Assembly (NCBI GenBank): GCA_017538635.1
Contig: JAFYIM010000166.1
Span: forward strand, 1-8,409
DNA length: 8,409 bases
Reading direction: 5' to 3'
Source of the DNA: a bacterium
GTDB taxonomy: Bacteria > UBA3054
Part shown: piece after piece, positions 1 through 8,409 of the stretch
Layout: each line of letters opens with the position of its first letter
Position numbering within the stretch: position 1 is the stretch's first letter
The notes under the pieces: generated by a model
What the model was told of the DNA's origin: nothing
Database searches by the model: none
What the model saw: only the letters and a program-made list of their open reading frames with translations
Translations under genes and position numbers: made by a program

Positions 1-2817
1 CAGCATGCAGGGGCGATTTGCTCCCCAGCTTGGGAACGTAATGGTCTTGCCGTCGCAGTTGATCTCGTAATAGAAGGAGACCTGGTCGTTGTTGGACAAT
101 CCCGTCACGGAACAATAGACTCTCTTCTGCGTGGAGTTGTAGCTGAGAGGAAGCGTGTTCCAGGAGCCGTAATTGCCGATGCGGTAATAGAGATTGCCGC
201 TGGGCTGGCCGGAAACGCCGTCCAGGTAGCAGTAGAAGTAAACTCGGGAAGAGGAGGTCGGGACCGCGGGAGAGTGGAAGGCGTCTATCACTCTCGGATC
301 ATTGGCGTCCCTGCCGACGGAGCCGCCGTAGGAGAGACGGTAGTTTTTGGGATCGGTGCCGTTCTTGATGAGGTCGAGCCTTTCCAGGGAAGCGCCCACG
401 CCGTCAGCGTCGCCGCCCCATTCGCCGTCGTCACGGTAAGAAGCGGTGTCTATAATTTTGCCGTCGCTGTTCCTCAAGATGAAAGTGTCAGAGCCGTGGT
501 CGGGTGAGTAACCCAGATCGTAATAGTATTTGACGGAAGGATACGCGGTGTGGAAGGCGTTGGTGGCGGCGCAGAGGTAGAGGAATTCGCCCGCCGGAAG
601 TTTGACTTTCGGCATGGCGGTCTTGCCTTTTTCCTTGCTCTCAAGCGTCCAGCCCGCCAGATCGACCGTCTCGCTTCCGTAGTTCTTGAACTCCAAGTAT
701 TCCTGTTTGCCGAAAGCGTTGTGCAGGTCGTGGTAGTTGATTTCGGAAATAGCGACCGTCTCGGGAGGCAGACCGATCCTGAGATATTTGAAGACGGCGC
801 TGGAACTGGCGGCCTGGGGCGGGATCTTGTAATAGAAACTCATGGTATAGGAGTTGCCCGTGGTCAGGTCTTCCGAGAAGTAGGGCCTGACGTAGCTGCC
901 GGAAGAGTTGCCGCCGCCAGCGCCAGTAGCCACGACGTGCAGGCAGCCTCTGGCATTGTGTCCGTCCGTATTGTCCCAGAAAGTGCCGGAGTGGTTGCCC
1001 CTGGGCACCCAGTTGTCGATGTTGGAATCGAAATTGCTGTTCGCCATGTAATTCTTGGTGGCGTCACGCATCTCGAATTCATCGATCAGTATCTCGCCAG
1101 CCGCGTCCATGTAGATGTACATCTTGGCGGAGTCGCTGGCGTTGTCGGTGATGGTCGCTTTCTGCCATTCGGTAGTGGGCTCGACTGTAATGGTGTGCGA
1201 TTCGTAGGAGAGCCTGGCGGTCATGGAGGCGGCCGGCTTGGCCTCCTCGACGCTCTGCTTGGGCCAACCGTAGAACGCGCCGTCCTTTCTTATCGTCAGG
1301 GAGTAGCGCAGCGTTCCGGAAACGTTCCTGGCGGGCAGCGTGACCTTGTAGAGGCCGCTTTCCGTATCAAGAGTCAGAAGCTGCGAATGAAGATCTGCGT
1401 TGTCCATGCCGTAGTTGAAGGTCACTTCCTGAATGTTGTCGCCAAGGACCGCAAAGGCGAATTCAAGCGGCGAATCGCTCAGAGGTTCGAAGGGAGGATA
1501 GCAGACGACGGAGAGCGCCGGGACGTCGCCCGCGGCGGAATTGGCTTTGCCGGGCGTTCCGTAAAGCTTGGAAGCGCCCCAGCTTTCAACATCATCGCCG
1601 TCAAGGCTGGGATCCAAGAGTTCCAGAGAGCAGCCCGTGCCGCAGGCCAGAGACGGCCAGGGGGATTCGCTGCCGTAGCGGGCGGAATCAATGACGTAGC
1701 CGTTGCAGTCGGTCAGCTTCACGCTGCCGCTCTTGCCGAAAAGCTTGAGCTTGCAGTTAATAACAGGGATCTTGTCGCCGTAGATGGCAGTTATGGTCTT
1801 CTTCTTGGAAGGCGCGACCAAATATTTTCCAGGTTCGATATTAAGAGATTTGGTGTCCAAGACCACGTTGTTGATCATGCAGCCCTTAAGATCTACAGTC
1901 TCGGTAGTCGGGTTGAAGAGTTCCACGTACTGGTAGTCGTCGTCGGAAGCCGCCAGGCCGCTGTCGTGCATTATCTCGTTTATGATGACGCAGTGCTGAG
2001 ACAAGCGTTTAGTCAAGGTCGTGAATTCTTCCTCGACGGTCTGGGTGCCGAGGGGGCCGTTGACGTTCAAAGTATATTTCACCTTGCTGCCGGCTTCGCC
2101 GGCGTTTAGAGTGGCAAGGAACCAGCCGTCTTTTTTCCTCGTGCCGACGGTAAGAGACCCGACCGTCAAAGTCGCCGAAGCGATGTTGCCGTAGGAGGCC
2201 CTGACGCCGACCGTGACAGTTTCGCCGGCTATGGGAGATATGGGATCTCTTCTCGTTTCCAGAAGCAAGGTTCCGTCCGGAACAAAGACGGAGTTCTCCG
2301 CGCCCGGCGTTCCGCCGCGGACGGTACTGGCCGCCCAGACCTTAGGATTGTCCAAGGGGAAATTGGGATTCTTCAATTCCAAAGTGGGGCCGTCGCCGTC
2401 CGGTTCTTCCGGCCATTCGCCGCCGTCCAGGTAATAGACCTTCGATATGGTGGCGTTTTGAGCGTTCCTAAGCTCCACTTCTTCGCCGCTGTTGCTGAGT
2501 TTGCCGCTGGCGAAGGGGCCGTAGGGTTCCGGAGCGTCGGGGTAAGCGACTTTGAAGCGGTCGGGATAGCGCGCCACCACGACATAGCCGTTGGCAGCAA
2601 TCGCAGCGCCTTCCGGGAAAACAAAGTCGAAACCCTTGTTGAACTTCCAGCCCGCCAGGGAGACTTCCTCCCCCGGATTGTTGTAGAGTTCCACGAATTC
2701 CGCGGAGTCCTCGGAGCCGGGCGGATTGTAGTTGATCTCGTTTATCACTACGTCCGCCAAGGAGGCGTTGACCAGCAATACGCTGGCAAGGATCAGCAAA
2801 TACAAAGCGTTTTTCAT
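1..2817 (-). CDS. Exported multi-lamin-tail-domain surface protein (partial, C-terminus beyond window)
   Basis: The frame is open without a stop for 939 codons from the ATG at 2817 to the window edge, so the C-terminus is missing. Residues 1-21 are a signal peptide (MKNALYLLILASVLLVNASLA, likely cleavage ASLA|DV), so the protein is exported. Three lamin-tail domains follow, each opening with an '[IS]-x-EI-x-[YH]' strand and a '[VL]EL/F..N' strand: about 22-175 (VINEINYN), 276-428 (VIINEIMHD) and 687-840 (AISEINYHD). The first two end in 'GTPG..NS'. Each is followed by an Ig/FN3-like beta-sandwich at about 183-262, 433-520 and 842-932. Between copies two and three, residues 529-682 resemble a carbohydrate-binding (CBM4/9-like) jelly roll, with 'AGEILIDEFEM' and 'NSNFDSNIDNW...GNHSGTFW...LHVVATG'. 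This layout is common in PVC-group proteins that often carry a CotH kinase domain; none is visible here, though one could lie further downstream. The start is fixed by AAGGAG five bases upstream and by the ATGA overlap with the peptidase stop. Attachment or extracellular matrix binding is inference; the substrate is unknown. Confidence 0.93.
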   Translation of the reverse strand, partial: MKNALYLLILASVLLVNASLADVVINEINYNPPGSEDSAEFVELYNNPGEEVSLAGWKFNKGFDFVFPEGAAIAANGYVVVARYPDRFKVAYPDAPEPYGPFASGKLSNSGEEVELRNAQNATISKVYYLDGGEWPEEPDGDGPTLELKNPNFPLDNPKVWAASTVRGGTPGAENSVFVPDGTLLLETRRDPISPIAGETVTVGVRASYGNIASATLTVGSLTVGTRKKDGWFLATLNAGEAGSKVKYTLNVNGPLGTQTVEEEFTTLTKRLSQHCVIINEIMHDSGLAASDDDYQYVELFNPTTETVDLKGCMINNVVLDTKSLNIEPGKYLVAPSKKKTITAIYGDKIPVINCKLKLFGKSGSVKLTDCNGYVIDSARYGSESPWPSLACGTGCSLELLDPSLDGDDVESWGASKLYGTPGKANSAAGDVPALSVVCYPPFEPLSDSPLEFAFAVLGDNIQEVTFNYGMDNADLHSQLLTLDTESGLYKVTLPARNVSGTLRYSLTIRKDGAFYGWPKQSVEEAKPAASMTARLSYESHTITVEPTTEWQKATITDNASDSAKMYIYMDAAGEILIDEFEMRDATKNYMANSNFDSNIDNWVPRGNHSGTFWDNTDGHNARGCLHVVATGAGGGNSSGSYVRPYFSEDLTTGNSYTMSFYYKIPPQAASSSAVFKYLRIGLPPETVAISEINYHDLHNAFGKQEYLEFKNYGSETVDLAGWTLESKEKGKTAMPKVKLPAGEFLYLCAATNAFHTAYPSVKYYYDLGYSPDHGSDTFILRNSDGKIIDTASYRDDGEWGGDADGVGASLERLDLIKNGTDPKNYRLSYGGSVGRDANDPRVIDAFHSPAVPTSSSRVYFYCYLDGVSGQPSGNLYYRIGNYGSWNTLPLSYNSTQKRVYCSVTGLSNNDQVSFYYEINCDGKTITFPSWGANRPCML
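2755..2817 (-). other. Signal peptide of the lamin-tail protein
   Basis: The first 21 residues have a short basic start (Lys2), a hydrophobic core (ALYLLILASVLLV) and an A-S-L-A site with small residues at -3 and -1. Mature protein would begin DVVINEIN, exactly where the first lamin-tail domain starts, which supports the cleavage position. There is no cysteine at +1, so a lipoprotein is not indicated. Sec export is inferred from family rules. Confidence 0.85.
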
Positions 2818-4967
2818 TTCTGCTCCTTAGGTCCCAGACCCATGTGTTCCTCGAAGTAAGCGGCGATCCTTTCCATGCAGTCGGGAAGGCTCTCAAACCT
2901 GAGGTCCAAGCCGTGGTTGTCCTTGGGGTATATCATAAGATCGAAGTATTTCTGTTTTTCAATAAGCTGCTGGATCATCCAGGCGGCGTCTTGGAAAAGC
3001 ACGTTGTCGTCCTGCATGCCGTGGATCAAAAGAAGATTGCCCTCCAATCCGGCGGCGTGGAAGACGGGAGAGGTCGCCTTGTAAATTTCCGGATCGTCCT
3101 TGGGACGTCCCAATCTCGGGGCGGTGTAGGAATCCCAGTAGTTCTTCCAGTCCGTCACAGGCTTCCAGGAAACGCCGGTATGAAAGACGCCCGGGAAGTC
3201 GCACATGACCATGAGCGTAAGGAAGCCTCCGTAGCTGCCGCCCCAGACGCCGATCCTCTTTTCATCGACACAGGGCAGCGCCTTCAGGTATTCCGCACAG
3301 GAGACCAGCTCCTTGGAGTCCACGATGCCCAATGACTTGTAGTAGCCCTGGGCGAATTTGTGGCCGTAACCGTGGCTCGCTCTCAGGTCGATGCCGACCA
3401 GGATGTAGCCCATCTCGTTGGCCATGTAGTTGTCAAGGAGATTGTAGCGGCCGAAGCCCATCTTTCCCTGCCCCGCGTAAACGCAGCGCAAGACGGCGGG
3501 ATATTTCTTCTTCGGGTCGAAATCGCGAGGCAGAGTCAGCGTGCCGCAGATCTCCAAGCCGTCCTCTTTGTTCTTGAAGGAAAATTCCTTCACTATGGCG
3601 CGCGGCCACTTTTTCAAAAGCGGAGAAGCGGTGTCAAGTATCTGCGTGAACTTGCCCTTCGCACCGGTGACTAAAAGCACGGGCGGCTCCATAAGCGAGC
3701 TGGCCTGGACCGCCAGCTGCTTTCCGTCCCGGCTTACGGTTGCGCTTTCCCAGCAGCGGTCGCTGCATTTTACACGCTTTTCAGGATCATTTGCGTTCTT
3801 CTTCGCGTATAGGAAAGCTTTCCTGGGATCGGGATTGAGGGCGCTGAAATATATCCTGCCGTTTTCGCAGACAGTGAAATTCGTGATGTCGTAGCCGCCC
3901 GCTGTTATTCTCTTCGGCGTTTTGCTTCCCGCTTTCAGCTCGTAGAGCTGCAGCCAGCCGTCGCGGTAACTCAAGAAGTAGAGCGTCCCCTCTTTGTCAT
4001 AGCTGATGGGCGACCATTCGATCCAGGGCTCAAGGTGATCGCTGAAGCGCTCCTTCACGACCCAGCCTTTCTTATAGGAGGCTTCGCAGAGATGGTAAGT
4101 GCGGTAGTCGTCCTCCACGTAAGCGAAAGCGAAAGTCTTGCCGTCCACAGACACGGCCGCGGCGTGCGGCCTGACGGTCGTCCCCTTCTTGCATTCCTCA
4201 GGTTTGAAATTCGGAAGCTCGGGATACTCTAAGAGAGAACTCTCTTTGGTGAGGTCCAAAAAGCCGTAGCGGAAGAGCGCCAGGGGCTTCCCAACGTTGT
4301 TCCTTCTCAGGTTGTTGATCTTTACTTCCTTTTCGGGAGTGTAGTCCGGCATCCTGATGTCCTCATAGGTCGAGGAGTCCTCGACTAATACCGCGGCGTA
4401 TTTGCCGTCCGGAGAGACGCGGTAATCGCAGACGGAAGTGTGCGGCTTAGTTAGGAAGGTCAATTGCCTGACCGTGCCGTGGTCGAGATCGTAGGAATAG
4501 AGGTTCCCGCCCTTCACGAAGAAAGCTTCGGGGTCTTTTTCCGGGATCGTGAGATTGTACTGTCCCCCGTTGGTCAGCGTCAGTCTTTCGACGTTGCCCT
4601 CGAGGTCGCAGATGAAAAGGTTACCGCGGCAGAGGAAGACAATGTCGTAGGTGTCGTTGACGAAAGAAAATTCGCTGATGCCGGTGTACATTATTTCGGC
4701 GTATGCGACGTCTTTGGGATCGCGCGTATCATCCTCGCAGGGGAATCTCTTTATCTTTTCGGCGTCCGTCAGCTTCCTTATGCTGCCGTCCTCAAGTTTC
4801 ACAAAAAGGTCCCTGACCGCTCCGCCAGTTTCGTTCCACAAAAAAGCCAATATCTTGCCGTCGGCGGAGAAAGTCGTCCCCGAAATAGTCTGGCCGTAAG
4901 TCAGAGGTCTGGTGTAGAGTTCCCTAAGCGTAGGGCCCTTGGGAATATGTCTTAAAAAAGTTTTCAT
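2814..4967 (-). CDS. S9 family (prolyl oligopeptidase / DPP4-like) serine peptidase
   Basis: This 717-residue protein has the two-part S9 layout. Residues about 20-450 form a beta-propeller with repeated 'SxDGK' turns (for example 34-38, 185-189, 273-277). Residues about 460-710 form an alpha/beta-hydrolase domain. The catalytic triad is intact by comparison with human DPP4: Ser578 in WGGSYGG, Asp653 in HGMQDDNV and His685 in DNHGL. Tyr497 in VYAGQ matches the oxyanion-hole tyrosine, and Asn655 matches the substrate-binding Asn. The DPP4 nucleophile motif GWSYGG is GGSYGG here. The paired glutamates (DW.YEEE) that hold the substrate N-terminus in true dipeptidyl peptidases are not seen upstream of SPDG at 185, so dipeptidase specificity cannot be assumed. 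Enzymes of this family cleave short peptides, often after proline or small residues. No signal peptide is visible; the N-terminus (MKTFLRHIPKG) is not hydrophobic, so it is probably cytoplasmic. The start is set by AAGGAA five bases upstream and an in-frame TAA at 4977-4979. It is the first gene of an operon with the lamin-tail protein. Confidence 0.95.
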   Translation of the reverse strand: MKTFLRHIPKGPTLRELYTRPLTYGQTISGTTFSADGKILAFLWNETGGAVRDLFVKLEDGSIRKLTDAEKIKRFPCEDDTRDPKDVAYAEIMYTGISEFSFVNDTYDIVFLCRGNLFICDLEGNVERLTLTNGGQYNLTIPEKDPEAFFVKGGNLYSYDLDHGTVRQLTFLTKPHTSVCDYRVSPDGKYAAVLVEDSSTYEDIRMPDYTPEKEVKINNLRRNNVGKPLALFRYGFLDLTKESSLLEYPELPNFKPEECKKGTTVRPHAAAVSVDGKTFAFAYVEDDYRTYHLCEASYKKGWVVKERFSDHLEPWIEWSPISYDKEGTLYFLSYRDGWLQLYELKAGSKTPKRITAGGYDITNFTVCENGRIYFSALNPDPRKAFLYAKKNANDPEKRVKCSDRCWESATVSRDGKQLAVQASSLMEPPVLLVTGAKGKFTQILDTASPLLKKWPRAIVKEFSFKNKEDGLEICGTLTLPRDFDPKKKYPAVLRCVYAGQGKMGFGRYNLLDNYMANEMGYILVGIDLRASHGYGHKFAQGYYKSLGIVDSKELVSCAEYLKALPCVDEKRIGVWGGSYGGFLTLMVMCDFPGVFHTGVSWKPVTDWKNYWDSYTAPRLGRPKDDPEIYKATSPVFHAAGLEGNLLLIHGMQDDNVLFQDAAWMIQQLIEKQKYFDLMIYPKDNHGLDLRFESLPDCMERIAAYFEEHMGLGPKEQK
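2818..2828 (-). promoter_or_regulatory. Ribosome binding site within the end of the peptidase gene
   Basis: AAGGAG at 2823-2828 (minus strand) lies five bases before the ATG at 2817, inside the last codons of the peptidase (…GPKEQK). The peptidase stop TGA (2814-2816) shares two bases with this ATG, giving the ATGA arrangement typical of translational coupling. It both fixes the start of the lamin-tail gene and shows that the pair forms an operon. Confidence 0.85.
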
Positions 4968-4978
4968 GCGCGTTCCTT
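4968..4978 (-). promoter_or_regulatory. Ribosome binding site of the peptidase gene
   Basis: AAGGAA at 4973-4978 on the minus strand stands five bases before the ATG at 4967. An in-frame TAA at 4977-4979 overlaps it, so no longer N-terminus, and hence no hidden signal peptide, can be encoded upstream. Confidence 0.75.
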
Positions 4979-5008
4979 AAGCGGATTTTTACCTTTACTT
5001 AACCTTGT

Positions 5009-5037
5009 ATTATAGCAAAAATGGGAATCCGCATAAA
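5009..5037 (-). promoter_or_regulatory. Extended -10 promoter for the peptidase/lamin-tail operon
   Basis: On the minus strand the sequence TGCTATAAT (5009-5017) is a perfect sigma-70 extended -10 element. With a 17-base spacer the -35 position reads TTTATG (5032-5037), which matches the consensus only partly; the extended TG would compensate. Transcription would start near 5002 and leave a leader of about 35 bases before the peptidase ATG. This is the best promoter in the window. Confidence 0.7.
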
Positions 5038-5058
5038 GACTGGCATTTGGCTTTCTCG

Positions 5059-5087
5059 TTGCTTTTTTCGGGAAATTTTAATAAACT
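5059..5087 (+). promoter_or_regulatory. Candidate carB promoter
   Basis: TTGCTT (5059-5064) and TAAACT (5082-5087) are separated by exactly 17 bases and face carB. The -10 matches four of six consensus bases and the -35 three of six, so it would be a weak promoter. Transcription would begin near 5094, giving a leader of about 50 bases. A promoter must exist here because the upstream gene is divergent, but this exact choice is uncertain. Confidence 0.4.
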
Positions 5088-5109
5088 TTCTCGAATTTCG
5101 GGGATTTTT
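5066..5109 (+). repeat. Imperfect 14-base direct repeat around the candidate carB -10
   Basis: TTTCGGGAAATTTT (5066-5079) and TTTCGGGGATTTTT (5096-5109) agree at 12 of 14 positions, with a shared TTTCGGG core. The copies are 30 bases apart, close to three helical turns, so they lie on the same face of the DNA, and they bracket the candidate -10 at 5082-5087. A tandem operator is one reading. The AT-rich tracts raise the odds of a chance match, so function is unproven. Confidence 0.45.
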
Positions 5110-5120
5110 TCCCTAAATCG
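5092..5120 (+). other. Hairpin in the carB leader
   Basis: CGAATTTCGGGGA and the downstream TCCCTAAATCG can pair into a hairpin with a T-rich loop. The pairs are 5101-5104 with 5110-5113, a G-T wobble at 5100/5114, 5095-5098 with 5115-5118 and 5092-5093 with 5119-5120. Two single-base bulges are needed (5094 and 5099). It ends two bases before the Shine-Dalgarno sequence at 5123, so it could affect translation initiation. It has no following U tract and is not a terminator. Stability was not calculated. Confidence 0.35.
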
Positions 5121-5122
5121 TG

Positions 5123-5130
5123 TAAGGAGG
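5123..5130 (+). promoter_or_regulatory. Ribosome binding site of carB, unusually far from the start codon
   Basis: TAAGGAGG is an eight-base near-perfect anti-16S match. It sits 12 bases before the ATG at 5143, longer than the five-base gaps of the two other genes here. No other in-frame start occurs between them, and the encoded MLQGRQDIKKVLIIGSGP aligns with the normal CarB N-terminus, so the start stands. Confidence 0.8.
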
Positions 5131-5142
5131 ACATAAAAACAT

Positions 5143-8343
<3,201 letters not shown>

Positions 8344-8360
8344 AATAAAAAGGCAAAAAC

Positions 8361-8392
8361 AAAAAAGCCTCCGCCGAGCGGAGGCTTTTTTT
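8361..8392 (+). terminator. Intrinsic terminator after carB, potentially bidirectional
   Basis: An 8-bp GC-rich stem (GCCTCCGC at 8367-8374 with GCGGAGGC at 8378-8385) closes a three-base loop CGA and is followed by seven Ts (8386-8392). Six As at 8361-8366 pair with the Ts and extend the stem. The same As give a T tract on the minus strand, so it could also stop transcription coming from the right. It lies 17 bases after the carB stop. The last 17 bases of the window show nothing further. Confidence 0.93.
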
Positions 8393-8409
8393 ATTCCGGC
8401 AATTTGTCC

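Noticed and set aside
550..2109. 519-codon open frame on the plus strand
   Set aside because: It lies wholly antisense to the lamin-tail gene, whose minus-strand frame gives a signal peptide and recognisable repeated domains. The plus frame has no recognisable motif. The long antisense frame arises because the real gene rarely uses TTA, CTA and TCA codons.
2844..3335. 163-codon plus-strand frame opposite the peptidase, and a similar one at 4464-4955
   Set aside because: Both are antisense to well-conserved S9 peptidase sequence, including catalytic-domain motifs for the first, and neither shows a recognisable domain.
2814..4967. Naming the peptidase dipeptidyl peptidase IV
   Set aside because: The catalytic half resembles DPP4, but the glutamate pair that defines aminopeptidase specificity is not visible, so only the S9 family name is justified.
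5092..5120. Leader hairpin as a transcription attenuator or riboswitch
   Set aside because: There is no U tract after the stem, no competing antiterminator arm and no known aptamer pattern; the leader is too short for most known classes.

Overview
The window holds two transcription units that diverge from a 175-base AT-rich spacer (4968-5142). The rightward unit is a single housekeeping gene, carB, encoding the large subunit of carbamoyl-phosphate synthetase. It has its own strong Shine-Dalgarno sequence and ends in a textbook intrinsic terminator just before the window edge. The leftward unit is a two-gene operon: a prolyl-oligopeptidase-type (S9, DPP4-like) serine peptidase, then a large exported protein built from lamin-tail domains, beta-sandwich domains and a carbohydrate-binding-like domain. 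The second gene overlaps the first by an ATGA stop/start and is still open at base 1, so its C-terminus lies outside the window.

Organism: the sequence is bacterial, moderately GC-rich, with clear AAGGAG-type ribosome binding sites and TATAAT-like promoters. No rRNA or other phylogenetic marker is present apart from CarB. The best clue is the exported protein. Its series of lamin-tail domains, each followed by an Ig-like sandwich, together with a 'GNHSGTFW...LHVVATG' segment, is typical of large surface proteins (often with a CotH kinase domain) in the Planctomycetota-Verrucomicrobiota-Lentisphaerota-Kiritimatiellota group. Assignment to that group is an inference with moderate-to-low confidence.

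Layout: 1-2817 minus, exported multi-lamin-tail protein (3' end missing); 2814-4967 minus, S9 peptidase; 4968-5142, divergent regulatory spacer with an extended -10 promoter for the peptidase operon, a weaker candidate promoter for carB, an imperfect 14-base direct repeat, a 7-base inverted repeat and a leader hairpin; 5143-8343 plus, carB; 8361-8392, terminator that could work in both directions.

How the genes work together: carB supplies carbamoyl phosphate for pyrimidines and arginine, and has no evident link to the leftward pair beyond the shared spacer. Its partner carA is not adjacent in this window. The peptidase and the lamin-tail protein are almost certainly co-transcribed and probably translationally coupled. 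The peptidase has no visible signal peptide while the lamin-tail protein has one, so they probably act in different compartments. One possibility is a surface protein for polymer or cell attachment paired with a peptidase that trims imported peptides, but the sequence does not prove this. I found no mobile element, CRISPR array, RNA gene or defence system. The most noteworthy parts are the repeat architecture of the exported protein, its coupling to the peptidase, and the repeats in the divergent spacer.
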